Counted from the first letter of the stretch, positions 9,956 through 18,591 are shown. The stretch: DNA of 21,344 nt from CAMCXT01 sp046302715 (GCA_046302715.1 JBKCHQ010000212.1:1-21344); one strand, 5' to 3'. The notes: generated by a model from the letters alone, not told the origin. Translations and numbers: made by a program.

Positions 9956-10717
9956 TCAGATTATTTCGAGATCACCCAGTATAACCCAGCCTTCCTTGCC
10001 GTCTTCGAGTCTTATTTTCACCCACTCGCCGAGCTCGTCGATAATTTCAACGGTGGTGCCCGCATGTAAAATATACAAGCCCAGAGAGGACTGAACGGGA
10101 GCACTCTTAACCGAAATACTGCCTGCAAAAATTACTGCATGTTTTTTTTGCTCGTTATGCTGATATGACGACCAACTTAGGACAATAAAAGCGAGCGTTA
10201 ATAGCAAAAACACACAAAAGGCATAAAAACCTATTCGTCTGCGGTTTAACTTCTTTGAAAGCAAAAACACCCCAAAGAAAAATACAGACGCCATAAAAGC
10301 GGAAATAAACAGTAGCGCCCAGGTATCAGTGCTACAGAGTGCTCGCAAGCTATTAAACCAGCGCTTGTAGAACAACTGAGGAATACGTTCTATACGATCT
10401 TCAATTTTAGCTTGCACCAGCTTTAAATTATAGCGGGCATCATCGTTAGAAGGTTCGATTTTAAGCGCTTTCTGATAAAATAATATGGCCGAAGGGTAAT
10501 CCGCAAGTCTGTAAAAGCTGTTGGCCAAGTTGTAATACACCTCAAATGAAGTAATCTTATGCTCAAGAACTAAATTTTTATAGAGCTCATTGGCTTTTTG
10601 AAAGTTGTTTTGTTGATAGGCAGTATTGGCCTCCTGAAAAATCGTATTGGGATTTTTAGCGAAGGCAGAACCAAAGAGCACGCTCAGAAAAAAGGAGAGA
10701 ATTAACCGTGTTTTCAT
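9956..10717 (-). CDS. batE: BatE: TPR / two-TM / SH3-like membrane protein
   Basis: 253-residue last gene of the bat operon. A signal peptide (1-20, ending GSAFA) is followed by TPR repeats (~25-105, with the A.Y..NNF..A..LY and YYNLANSFYRL..Y..A...Y.KAL patterns), two transmembrane helices (~133-153 and ~163-181) joined by a basic loop (KKLNRRR), and a C-terminal bacterial SH3-like domain (~194-253, with V......LG.WVKI..EDGKEGWV). Predicted topology puts both TPR and SH3 modules on the periplasmic side. Bat proteins were named for aerotolerance in Bacteroides fragilis, and their biochemical role is unsettled. The start codon overlaps the batD stop by 4 bp (10714-10717). No convincing intrinsic terminator follows it. 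The next gene on this strand, the giant gene, starts 199 bp further on. Confidence 0.88.
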   Translation of the reverse strand: MKTRLILSFFLSVLFGSAFAKNPNTIFQEANTAYQQNNFQKANELYKNLVLEHKITSFEVYYNLANSFYRLADYPSAILFYQKALKIEPSNDDARYNLKLVQAKIEDRIERIPQLFYKRWFNSLRALCSTDTWALLFISAFMASVFFFGVFLLSKKLNRRRIGFYAFCVFLLLTLAFIVLSWSSYQHNEQKKHAVIFAGSISVKSAPVQSSLGLYILHAGTTVEIIDELGEWVKIRLEDGKEGWVILGDLEII

Positions 10718-12498
10718 GACTTTATTGCTTCTTCAATTTCATGGATGCATGCAGCGGCCTGCTCATAAACCTCTTTCATATTGGCAGCCGCACCGGGTGC
10801 AAAACGTGCAAATTCGCAAGCATCAAGTGTGGCCAATACCTTTTGCACCGTGGAAACCGGCACATTTCTCACCTGCAGAATTTCCTGCAATGACTGTCTG
10901 TTTAACGCCGAAGCCGGAAGTTTAAGCTTATCAGAAAAATAGGTATTGAGAGCACGATACACCTCCTCATAAAAACCATCTTTTTGATCGGCGGCAAGAA
11001 ATTCGCTTGATTTTTTTAAACGTTTAATGGCTGAAGTACCTGCCTCCTGCACTTTAATCACATCTTTGTTGCGTTCACGATTAAGGCGACGGTTGCGTAT
11101 AAGTAAAAAAGCTACAAACATTAACGGAGCTATTCCTGAGCTCAGATAAAAGGGTACCGAAAGAAAAAACAGCTGCGGTGTTTCGCTTTGTAAAACGACA
11201 CTTTCCTTTTTAATAAAGCGTATGTCTTCATTTAATTTCTTGGGTGACGTGCCCTTCCCTGCCTTGTTCTTATTTCCCACTGCCGTTCCATCGCCCTTTT
11301 CAACGTTTAGGATAAACTCGGGTATACTTTTGGTTTGAAAGGCGCGTTTTTCGGGATCGTACCACGAAAAATTGAGCGGCCCAATTTTATAGCTGCCCCC
11401 TGCTCGTGGAATAATAAGGTATTCGAATGTTCGGCTTCCACTCATACCGCCGCTACTTACACTTATGTTATCTTTAATTTGAGGGTCATACACTTCAAGT
11501 TCATCGGGCAGCTGCAATTTAAGCGGATCAATAAGTTTGAGATTGCCTCTACCTGATAGTGTAATTTTTAATGTTGCCGCTTCGCCAGTGCTAAGCTGCT
11601 GAGGATCAAGACTTGCCTCTAGCTCGAAGCGACCTACCGCACCATTATATTCTGCGGGTTTATTCGTGGGATTGGGCTCCTGCACATCAATACTGAGGGG
11701 CGCACTTTTAATTTTAACTTCCACATCCTTGTAGCCTCCGCCCATAACCTGCTCCCAAATACTTCGGGCCTGAACGCGTTGTTTTACCACACAATTAAGC
11801 TCTAATGGCGGAATTTCGAGCTTTCCCGCCTTTTGAGGAAAGGCCAGCAATTTCTTGATTTCGGCAGTAAGATACGATTGGCCGTTAATGGTTTCCTGAA
11901 CGCCCGTAGGCTTAGCTGCCAATGCAATATCTTCGGTATAAAACCCATTAAAACTAGGCGCCTTGCTTAACTCATAACTCAATTGAGCATGCTTGGTGTA
12001 AATCTTATAGGTAACCACAATTTGATCGCCCACCGTGGTATTTACTTTAGATACAATGGCGCGCACAAACAGGTCATTGTTATTACCAACAACATTATCA
12101 TTGCCCTTGGTGGAATTGTTTGCCGTAGCGCCCTTTACAATTTCAATTTGAAGTGCGTTGCTCTCCATTTTGCCGTTCCCTACTTTAATAGATGCCGGTG
12201 GAATGGTAAACTTCCCAGTTTTTTTTCCGCTAATAATAAAAGTGTAGGAAAGCGATTGCGACACCTTACCGTTATAGTTCTGGCTTCCAAACATTTGCTG
12301 CGGCCCCATCAATACCTCGAAGTTTGATAAATCCGGCACTTTAAAGCCGCTTCCCATCGCATTTAAGGAATAAACAATTTTAATCTGTTCGCCTACCGCT
12401 GCTTTTGCCGGACTTGCGGTTGCGGTAAATTTAAGCTCCTGCCCAATAATACTGTTTAGGTGCGCAACTAATACCATCAATAAGGTTAATATTCTCAT
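10714..12498 (-). CDS. batD: BatD: oxygen-tolerance family membrane protein
   Basis: 594 residues. A signal peptide (1-~20, ending IIGQ) precedes a long extracytoplasmic beta-rich region (~21-400) containing the BatD family hallmarks: the N-terminal A..S..K..VGEQI...YSLN segment, the FEVLMGPQQMFGSQN segment, the TIPPASI..G strand and the later G.FELEASLDPQQLSTGEAATLKI Ig-like module. One transmembrane helix lies at ~442-467, followed by a basic stop-transfer (RNRRLNRERNK) and a cytoplasmic helical domain (~485-594) with YRALNTYFSDKLKLPAS. That cytoplasmic domain resembles the C-terminus of the gene product at 15259-16197. The gene follows batC after 24 bp and overlaps batE by 4 bp. It is expected to form a periplasm-facing complex with the VWA proteins BatA/BatB. 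Assignment by family architecture and operon position is strong, and the molecular function is unknown. Confidence 0.9.
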   Translation of the reverse strand: MRILTLLMVLVAHLNSIIGQELKFTATASPAKAAVGEQIKIVYSLNAMGSGFKVPDLSNFEVLMGPQQMFGSQNYNGKVSQSLSYTFIISGKKTGKFTIPPASIKVGNGKMESNALQIEIVKGATANNSTKGNDNVVGNNNDLFVRAIVSKVNTTVGDQIVVTYKIYTKHAQLSYELSKAPSFNGFYTEDIALAAKPTGVQETINGQSYLTAEIKKLLAFPQKAGKLEIPPLELNCVVKQRVQARSIWEQVMGGGYKDVEVKIKSAPLSIDVQEPNPTNKPAEYNGAVGRFELEASLDPQQLSTGEAATLKITLSGRGNLKLIDPLKLQLPDELEVYDPQIKDNISVSSGGMSGSRTFEYLIIPRAGGSYKIGPLNFSWYDPEKRAFQTKSIPEFILNVEKGDGTAVGNKNKAGKGTSPKKLNEDIRFIKKESVVLQSETPQLFFLSVPFYLSSGIAPLMFVAFLLIRNRRLNRERNKDVIKVQEAGTSAIKRLKKSSEFLAADQKDGFYEEVYRALNTYFSDKLKLPASALNRQSLQEILQVRNVPVSTVQKVLATLDACEFARFAPGAAANMKEVYEQAAACIHEIEEAIKS

Positions 12499-12522
12499 AA
12501 ATTGAATCTTCGATTTAAGAAA

Positions 12523-13188
12523 TTACCAATCTTTTCCACTTGCAGGAACACCTTCTTTACCTTTTTGTTTTGTGTTTTTCTTTCTCAACTCTTTTTCGTT
12601 TCTATTTAGAGCGTCCAACATTTGGTCGGCCTGATTTTTATCAATCTGTTGCTTTTCATCAGGTTGTTTGGGAGGCTGTTGCTGTTTATTCTCTTTCTTC
12701 TGTTGGTCTTGCTGCTGTTGTTGCTGCTGTTTCTTTTGTTCTTGTTGCTGTTGTTGCTGCTGAAGCTTTTTCATGGCATAAGAAAGATTATACCGGCTAT
12801 CTTCAGCTTTTGAGTCGTGTTTTAACGCTTTTTTATAAGCTTCTATACTTTGTTCGTAGGCTTTCTCTTGTAAAAAAGTATTGCCCATATTATGGTAAAT
12901 CTTGGATTTCTCGCTTTCAGACTTTTTTAATTTTCCTAAAGTATCCAGTAACGCATGCGCCTCTTTATATCTTTTTTGACGATAAAGTGCATTGGACAAA
13001 TTGTATGCTGCGGTTTCCGATTTTCGATTTTTTTCGAGGGCTTTGCGATATTCCACCTCAGCATCGGCATACTTCTCTTTTTTGTAGAGTTCGTTGCCTT
13101 TAAGAATGAAACGATTCTCTTCCTGCGCCAATGAAAAATCTGATAATAATACAGATAGCAAAATGACTAAACCAACTATTTTCGTCAT
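12523..13188 (-). CDS. batC: BatC: TPR protein with long glutamine-rich tract
   Basis: 221 residues. A signal peptide (1-21, ending FSLAQ) is followed by three TPR-like repeats (~25-58, ~60-92 and ~96-140, e.g. YHNMGNTFLQEKAYEQSIEAYKKAL). A Gln/Lys-rich tract (143-182) contains two runs of seven glutamines. The C-terminal tail has the BatC-type QADQMLDALNRNEKE helix and ends in GKDW. The short QML..L...E tail followed by a final DW is what I associate with BatC of Bacteroidota. The protein is probably exported and may bridge BatB and BatD. The start overlaps the batB stop by 4 bp. The poly-Gln tract is coded by mixed CAG/CAA triplets and could expand or contract by slippage. A long antisense frame here is an artefact of this tract (poly-Leu on the other strand). 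Confidence 0.88.
   Translation of the reverse strand: MTKIVGLVILLSVLLSDFSLAQEENRFILKGNELYKKEKYADAEVEYRKALEKNRKSETAAYNLSNALYRQKRYKEAHALLDTLGKLKKSESEKSKIYHNMGNTFLQEKAYEQSIEAYKKALKHDSKAEDSRYNLSYAMKKLQQQQQQQEQKKQQQQQQQDQQKKENKQQQPPKQPDEKQQIDKNQADQMLDALNRNEKELRKKNTKQKGKEGVPASGKDW
12706..12764 (-). repeat. CAG/CAA triplet tract encoding poly-glutamine in batC
   Basis: On the plus strand it appears as interrupted ctg/ttg triplets. It codes two runs of seven glutamines (residues 143-149 and 154-160) split by a short E/Q/K spacer. Mixed synonymous codons lower slippage risk, but the tract remains the most repeat-like stretch of the bat operon. Confidence 0.8.
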
Positions 13189-14228
13189 ATACGTTCTTTT
13201 TTACCAAATAAAGAAAAACGCCGGGACCATTTTCCCTTACGTTCCGAAATCAACAATTCTAAAATAAGTAGCAGGATTGCCCCTGCAATGAAATATTGAA
13301 ACCTATCCTCATAATCAGTAAATGTCTTGGTTCCGAAATCATGCTTTTTTAACGAGCCTATCTCTTCTACCAAGGCATCGAGGCCTATATCGGAATTTGT
13401 TGCCTGCACAAATTTACCGCCTCCAGCCCGTGCCACCTCGGCAAGCATCTCGGGATTCATGGCTGTAACTATAGGATTGCCCGCTTCATCTCTTCTAAAT
13501 CCTTCGCTGCCGCTTTCTTCTACGACCGGAATGGGCGCCCCTTCGGGAGTTCCAATACCTATAGTGTACACCAGTATTTTTTTGTCGCGTGCTGCTTTTG
13601 CCGCAGCAATGGCATCGTCTTCGTGATTTTCGCCGTCGCTGAGTACAATGATGGCCTTGCTTCTGTTATTTCCTTTAGGCAATGCCCGTGCAGCAAGTTC
13701 TACTGCCGCACCAATTGCAGTTCCCTGTGTTTGTATGCTTTGTGTAGATGTGCTGGCCAAAAACATTTTAGCCGCTGCAAAGTCAGAGGTAAAAGGCAAT
13801 TGAAGCATCGCATCACCGGCAAAAACAACAATACCCAGTCGATCGTCTTCGAGTTTATCGAGCAGCCGTGAAATAGCCTGTTTGGCCCGCTCCAACCGGT
13901 TGGGTTTAATGTCTTCGGCCATCATGCTGTTTGACACATCCAGAACCAACATAAGGTCAATTCCTTTTCGTTTCACTTCCTCGTATCGCGAACCAATCTG
14001 CGGATCGCTGAGACCAACGACCATGAGCACAAAGACGCAACACATTAGAACAAACTTAAACCTTAACCTTTTAAATGACTGATCGGGTAAAAGCCTTTCC
14101 ATCAAGCGGAGATCGCCAAAGCGCTTAATGGCTTTTTTCTTCCAACGTATGCGCCATGCAAATAACATGATAAATACTGGCAACAGCAGCAACAACCATA
14201 GAAAAAAAGGAAATGCAAACCTGAACAT
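13185..14228 (-). CDS. batB: BatB: membrane-anchored von Willebrand factor A protein
   Basis: 347 residues. Two N-terminal transmembrane helices (~7-24 and ~57-74) flank a basic cytoplasmic loop (RIRWKKKAIKRFGDL), and a third lies at ~311-327. The VWA domain (~91-295) sits between them on the periplasmic side. The metal-ion-dependent adhesion site is intact: DVSNS at 97-101, the Thr of QTQGTAIG (170) and the Asp of LSDGEN (198). The MAEDIKPNRLERAK segment after the MIDAS is typical of the BatA/BatB pair. The protein is expected to bind a divalent metal and a protein partner, with remodelling by the MoxR ATPase of the same operon. The gene starts 2 bp after the batA stop and overlaps batC by 4 bp. 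BatA versus BatB is assigned by order (batA first) and by closeness to batC. Confidence 0.9.
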   Translation of the reverse strand: MFRFAFPFFLWLLLLLPVFIMLFAWRIRWKKKAIKRFGDLRLMERLLPDQSFKRLRFKFVLMCCVFVLMVVGLSDPQIGSRYEEVKRKGIDLMLVLDVSNSMMAEDIKPNRLERAKQAISRLLDKLEDDRLGIVVFAGDAMLQLPFTSDFAAAKMFLASTSTQSIQTQGTAIGAAVELAARALPKGNNRSKAIIVLSDGENHEDDAIAAAKAARDKKILVYTIGIGTPEGAPIPVVEESGSEGFRRDEAGNPIVTAMNPEMLAEVARAGGGKFVQATNSDIGLDALVEEIGSLKKHDFGTKTFTDYEDRFQYFIAGAILLLILELLISERKGKWSRRFSLFGKKERI

Positions 14229-14230
14229 AT

Positions 14231-15262
14231 CTATGAAATTGAGCGCATTAAGGTATTACGAAGTAACCATTCCAAACAAAACAGCGCAAAAGCGGCGCAT
14301 ACAAAAATCCAGAACTCTTCATTTTTCTTTTTGTATTCGGTAGTTTCGAAGAGCGTTTTCTCCATTTCGTCAATCTTATTGTAAATCTCAGCCAATGCCT
14401 CATTGTTTGTGGCTCTAAAGTACTGGCCTCCCGTCATTGTTGAAATTTGTTTGAGCAATTCTTCGTCTATCCGCACCTCGGTATAGTCGAAGGCAAAACG
14501 CCCATCGGGATACCGGTAAACGGGCGAATACGCTACTCCCCTTGATCCAACACCAATGGTGTACACCCTAATGCCGTATAATTGCGCTATTTCGGCAGCT
14601 GTAAGTGGAGAAACTGATCCCGAATTGTTTTCACCATCGGTAATTAATATAACCACTTTAGATACCGCTTTACTTTCTCTGAGTCGATTCACGGCAGTGG
14701 CAAGGCCCAATCCAATGGCAGTACCTTCAGGTAAGAAATCAGGTTCAACTGCCAGCATCAAACTCTTGAGTACCGAATGATCGATGGTGAGCGGGCATTG
14801 GGTAAAAGCTTCGCCCGAAAATATAACCATTCCCATGCGATCGCCCGGCCTGCCATCCACAAACTCTATGGCCACTTTTTTGGCGGCTTCGAGTCGATTA
14901 GGTTTTAAATCGCGGGCCAACATACTGGGCGATAAGTCCATGGATAATACAATATCGATTCCTTCTGCCTGCATATCCTGCCACGACAAGCGTGTTTGCG
15001 GCCGTGCGAGGGCAATAATCAGCAGTGATAAGGCCAACATCCGCAGAATGAAGGGCAAGTGAATCAAACGCACCCAAATGCTGTTAGCATTGGAGCGAAT
15101 GCCTTTGAATGATGACAATTGCAGCTCTGGACGCGCCTTACGCCCCCTTAGCACATACCAAACGATAAATAAGGGCACTATCCCAAGTAATAGAAGAAAC
15201 CAGGGATGCGCAAAACTGATGGAACTAAATTCGGGTATTCTTAGCGCATCAAATTCAATCAT
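14231..15262 (-). CDS. batA: BatA: membrane-anchored von Willebrand factor A protein
   Basis: 343 residues, paralogous to the downstream BatB. Transmembrane helices lie at ~20-38, ~70-87 and ~316-335. The VWA domain (~102-305) has a complete MIDAS: DLSPS at 109-113, the Thr of PEGTAIG (181) and the Asp of ITDGEN (209), with the shared ARDLKPNRLEAAK segment. The N-terminal helix pair brackets an R.RKARPELQLSSF loop, the usual BatA layout. The start overlaps the stop of the upstream gene by 4 bp. It likely forms a heteromeric membrane complex with BatB. The family is well established, but whether it protects against oxidative stress or acts in envelope maintenance has not been settled. Confidence 0.9.
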   Translation of the reverse strand: MIEFDALRIPEFSSISFAHPWFLLLLGIVPLFIVWYVLRGRKARPELQLSSFKGIRSNANSIWVRLIHLPFILRMLALSLLIIALARPQTRLSWQDMQAEGIDIVLSMDLSPSMLARDLKPNRLEAAKKVAIEFVDGRPGDRMGMVIFSGEAFTQCPLTIDHSVLKSLMLAVEPDFLPEGTAIGLGLATAVNRLRESKAVSKVVILITDGENNSGSVSPLTAAEIAQLYGIRVYTIGVGSRGVAYSPVYRYPDGRFAFDYTEVRIDEELLKQISTMTGGQYFRATNNEALAEIYNKIDEMEKTLFETTEYKKKNEEFWIFVCAAFALFCLEWLLRNTLMRSIS

Positions 15263-16197
15263 GCCTTCTCCTCCTTTTGTGTCTCATCCTGCTTTTCAGC
15301 GGGCCGTGTTTTTAGAATGAAGGATTGAGCACGCTGCACGCTTTGTAAGTGCTCCTCGGGTTCCGGGCTTACTTTGGCAAATTTTACCAAATCGGCAAGA
15401 CGAAGCACTTCATTGAGTTCAGCAGCCGCTTCATTATTGACCTCTGCTTTACGAATCATGGCCATCGTTTCGTCGGTGGTAGATTCCATAGCCGGTAATT
15501 TAAAATGCTCTTCGATATACGTACGCAAAACATCAGTTAGCTCGGAGTGAAACTCTTTGGTTTTGCCATCACGCCAAATGGCTTGATGCTGTAATACCTC
15601 AAGGGCCGACAACGCTTTTTGCCACGGCACAACTGGTGGTATAGCAGCAACAATCATTTTTTGCGGCTTTCTTCTTCTAAGCATTAACCACAGTATTATT
15701 CCTATGAGTAAAAGTACGGCAAGAACAATAGCGCCAATCTTAAAGAGATGCGTATAATCTTCGGGCACGGCTTCAATGTCGCGGATATCTTTAATGGATT
15801 TTGTGGTGTCAACAGCTACATCTAAAATTTGGATGCTCAGCATATCGCTTACCACGTGCTGGGTATCGCCTTCGGGCAGGATAAATTCGAACGGGAATAC
15901 CGGTAAATTATGCCTTCCGGTATCAAAAGATGTTATCCAAACATGCTGCTCCAAAGTACGTAAACCGGCGGAGTTTAGTGTGTCTAATGTATCTTTCCGC
16001 ACTACTTCAAACCATTGACCTAAAGTGTCGCCTACTTCGGGCCAAATTACCCTTTGGTCTTTGAGCGGATTCGCCGTTATATTGAGCTTTATTTGTTCCC
16101 CAATTTTGATTTTATACCGATCGGCCTTAACTGCAGCATTTTGGGAATGTGCAACTATGGTAATAACATTAAAGAAAAGCAGAAACAGCTTTTTCAT
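15259..16197 (-). CDS. BatD-like single-TM protein of the bat operon (unnamed)
   Basis: 312 residues, not a named Bat protein that I can match exactly. A signal peptide (1-~19, ending VAHSQN) precedes an extracytoplasmic beta-rich domain (~20-130, starting VKADRYKIKIGEQIKLNI, which resembles the VGEQIKIVYSL start of BatD). One transmembrane helix (~153-173) is followed by RRRKPQK and a cytoplasmic helical domain (~190-297) with YIEEHFKLPAMESTTDETM and LADLVKFAKVSPEP. BatD has the equivalent YFSDKLKLPAS and LDACEFARFAPG, so the two look like paralogues with a shorter ectodomain here. It overlaps both the DUF58 gene and batA by 4 bp, and genes of this shape commonly sit between DUF58 and batA in Bacteroidota. 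The tail is a charged run of E/K/Q. Function is unknown. The sequence supports a membrane partner of the MoxR/VWA system. Confidence 0.85.
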   Translation of the reverse strand: MKKLFLLFFNVITIVAHSQNAAVKADRYKIKIGEQIKLNITANPLKDQRVIWPEVGDTLGQWFEVVRKDTLDTLNSAGLRTLEQHVWITSFDTGRHNLPVFPFEFILPEGDTQHVVSDMLSIQILDVAVDTTKSIKDIRDIEAVPEDYTHLFKIGAIVLAVLLLIGIILWLMLRRRKPQKMIVAAIPPVVPWQKALSALEVLQHQAIWRDGKTKEFHSELTDVLRTYIEEHFKLPAMESTTDETMAMIRKAEVNNEAAAELNEVLRLADLVKFAKVSPEPEEHLQSVQRAQSFILKTRPAEKQDETQKEEKA

Positions 16198-17075
16198 TTA
16201 CGTCCTCCCCTCTTCTTTAGCAAATTGCTTAACGGCTGAATCCACGACTGATCGGTTCGTAAAACGGCCAAATCCACTCCCGAACGATTAAAAGCAGCCC
16301 GTGTTACATCTTCATGTTTGCGCCATTGCAATTCATAACTTTTTTGAACGGCACGTGAGGAAGTATCAATCCACATGCTTTGTCCACTTTCGGGATCACG
16401 TGCTTTCACCAAACCCACATCGGGCAATTGTGCCTCGCGCGGATCGGCAATTTGTAAAGCCACTAAATCATGCTTCTGAGAGGCAAGTTTAAGAGCGTCA
16501 TCAAACGACGGTGCCAGAAAATCGGAAAGTAAAAAGGCAGTGCATCTTTTCTTGTTGACATTGGTTAAAAAACGCAGGGCCTGAGCAACATCGGTTTTTT
16601 GGTGCTCGGGCTTAAAGTCAATTAGTTCGCGTATGATGCGCAATACATGCGACTTGCCCTTTTTGGGTGGAAGGTATTTCTCGATACGGTCGCTAAAGAA
16701 AATCAAACCGATTTTATCGTTGTTCTGCAGCGATGAAAATGCCAGTACGGCGCATACCTCGGTAATGAGTTCGCTTTTAAATTGATTTTGCGTTCCAAAC
16801 TGGTTAGATCCACTCACATCCACCAGCAGCATAATGGTAAGCTCACGTTCTTCTTCAAAAACCTTTACATAGGGGTGTCCCAAGCGAGCCGTAACATTCC
16901 AATCGATGGTACGGATATCGTCGCCCGCCTGATACTCTCGCACCTCGCTAAACGACATACCCCTACCCTTAAAAGCGCTGTGGTATTGGCCCGAAAACAT
17001 CTCGGCCGATAAGCCCCGACTTTTAATTTCGAGTTTACGTACCTTTTTAAGAATATCGTTGGTGGTCGCTGACAT
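16194..17075 (-). CDS. DUF58 protein with VWA-like fold
   Basis: 293 residues, no signal peptide or membrane segment, so presumably cytosolic. The DUF58 signature is present at 46-78 (REYQAGDDIRTIDWNVTARL, then YVKVFEEERE). A VWA-like domain follows with MIDAS-type residues DVSGS (86-90), Thr 161 (QKTDVAQAL) and Asp 185 (LLSDFLAPSFDDAL). DUF58 proteins are nearly always encoded next to a moxR AAA+ ATPase, as here (30 bp downstream of moxR), and probably serve as its adaptor or substrate. The 3' end overlaps the BatD-like gene by 4 bp. The very basic C-terminus (LLKKRGGRK) may touch membrane lipids or nucleic acid, which is only a guess. Confidence 0.93.
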   Translation of the reverse strand: MSATTNDILKKVRKLEIKSRGLSAEMFSGQYHSAFKGRGMSFSEVREYQAGDDIRTIDWNVTARLGHPYVKVFEEERELTIMLLVDVSGSNQFGTQNQFKSELITEVCAVLAFSSLQNNDKIGLIFFSDRIEKYLPPKKGKSHVLRIIRELIDFKPEHQKTDVAQALRFLTNVNKKRCTAFLLSDFLAPSFDDALKLASQKHDLVALQIADPREAQLPDVGLVKARDPESGQSMWIDTSSRAVQKSYELQWRKHEDVTRAAFNRSGVDLAVLRTDQSWIQPLSNLLKKRGGRK

Positions 17076-17105
17076 TAGAGGTAATGGAAGCTCAGTATAA
17101 TGGCA

Positions 17106-18095
17106 TTATGGCACTTCAACGGCGTTCAGTATTTCCGAAATTATGTTCTCGGTAGAAATATTTTCAGCTTCGGCCTCGTATGTGAGTCCAATTCTGTGAC
17201 GCAGCACATCGACACACACGGCACGCACATCTTCAGGGATAACATAGCCGCGGCGACGAATAAACGCATATGCTTTGGCGGCATGAGCCAAACTTATAGA
17301 CGCTCTGGGTGAAGCACCGAAGCTAATGAGCGGCTGAAACTTTGACAAATTGGCCTGTGCCGGAAAACGAGTAGCAAAAACGATATTTACGATGTACTGC
17401 TCAATTTTTTCGTCCATGTACACCTCGCGTACTACCTGACGGGCACGGATAATTTGATCGGGGCCTACTACTTTTGAAGGCTTGGGGAATTCGGCCGCCA
17501 AATTTTGCCGAATGATCAGGCGTTCCTCATCTCGTGTGGGATAGCTAATAACAATTTTAAGCATGAAACGATCCACCTGTGCTTCGGGCAACGGGTAGGT
17601 ACCTTCTTGCTCAACCGGATTTTGAGTAGCTAGGACGAGAAAAGGCTCGGGCAGTTTGTGCGTGGTATCGCCAATGGTTACCTGGCGTTCCTGCATGGCT
17701 TCGAGCAGGGCACTTTGCACCTTGGCAGGAGCGCGATTAATTTCGTCGGCCAAAATAAAATTGGCAAAAACAGGCCCACGCCTTACGGTAAATTGCTCCT
17801 GTTTCTGGTTGTATATCATGGTACCCACAAGGTCGGCAGGCAATAAATCGGGAGTAAACTGTATGCGCGAAAAGCCGGCATCAATGGTTTGCGAAAGCGA
17901 TTTAATGGCCAGCGTTTTGGCCAAACCGGGCACGCCTTCGAGCAGAATATGGCCGTTTGAAAGCAGGCCAATGAGCAGGCGATCTACCATGTACGATTGC
18001 CCGATGATAACTTTATCGAGTTCTTGTTTAAGCAAATCGATAAAGGCACTTTCTTTCTCTATTTTCTGATTAATCTCTTGAATATCGGTATTCAT
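17106..18095 (-). CDS. moxR: MoxR-family AAA+ ATPase, first gene of the bat operon
   Basis: 329 residues. An N-terminal helix is followed by the AAA+ core: Walker A GVPGLAKT (54-61), Walker B FILADE (113-118) followed by the MoxR signature INRAPAKVQSALLEAMQE, sensor 1 ATQNP (156-160), the EAQVDRF arginine-finger segment (Arg 176), and a C-terminal lid with the sensor-2 FGASPRASISL segment. All catalytic elements are intact. MoxR ATPases act as chaperones that insert metals or assemble complexes together with VWA proteins, and this operon supplies DUF58, BatA and BatB as candidates. As the promoter-proximal gene it would be transcribed from the 636-bp region to its right. No Bacteroidota promoter (TTTG / TAnnTTTG) could be assigned with confidence. 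The leader is A/T-rich and lacks an SD. Confidence 0.95.
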   Translation of the reverse strand: MNTDIQEINQKIEKESAFIDLLKQELDKVIIGQSYMVDRLLIGLLSNGHILLEGVPGLAKTLAIKSLSQTIDAGFSRIQFTPDLLPADLVGTMIYNQKQEQFTVRRGPVFANFILADEINRAPAKVQSALLEAMQERQVTIGDTTHKLPEPFLVLATQNPVEQEGTYPLPEAQVDRFMLKIVISYPTRDEERLIIRQNLAAEFPKPSKVVGPDQIIRARQVVREVYMDEKIEQYIVNIVFATRFPAQANLSKFQPLISFGASPRASISLAHAAKAYAFIRRRGYVIPEDVRAVCVDVLRHRIGLTYEAEAENISTENIISEILNAVEVP

Positions 18096-18310
18096 GTCAA
18101 CAAAAATTGGCGCAAATTAACGCTAAACCTATACAGCGGTCAAGACGGGTAAATTTTAAAAAATGTTAATGTTTCATGTTTTAATGCTGCAATGTTAACC
18201 ATAAAAACAGATGGGAAAACTTGATTTATCGTACAATTTTCAACCGTTACCTTCATTTTTTATATTCTGATTTTCAAATAATTAAACTCAAATAAAGCGC
18301 ATAAGCGTTT

Positions 18311-18326
18311 TAAACGTTTATAAACG
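18311..18326. repeat. Overlapping palindromes TAAACGTTTA / CGTTTATAAACG
   Basis: A perfect 10-bp palindrome at 18311-18320 overlaps a perfect 12-bp palindrome at 18315-18326. The 10-mer recurs at 20584, 20837 and 21174, all outside the long genes. It may be a regulator-binding site or a repeat-element end. No specific protein can be named. Confidence 0.6.
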
Positions 18327-18591
18327 ATGGTTAACGACTAGATGAATGAAAGGCGATAAATTAGTCCGGGGAGGAGGTTGGTGGCCCCGAGTCGAAACGC
18401 AATTTAGGGCATTCGCTGCTTAATGTGCTTGTGGTAAAACGTTTAACAGACAAGAAATAATACTAATTTCGCATCAAACTATTACAACACACATGGCATA
18501 AAACAAACACGGCCTTGGCCTGATTTAAAATATCGCGTTTAGCATTCTTGTAACCGAAAACGACCAAACTATTTCAATACCACGAGAATCG

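Noticed and set aside
12540..13103. 187-codon plus-strand reading frame opposite batC
   Set aside because: It is the antisense of the poly-Gln tract and TPRs, rich in Leu/Phe from complemented CAG and AAA codons, while batC has family motifs, a signal peptide and operon junctions.
18093..18200. Bacteroidota promoter for moxR
   Set aside because: Only a one-mismatch match to TAnnTTTG (TAGGTTTA on the minus strand) was seen, without a suitably spaced TTTG, so no site was annotated.
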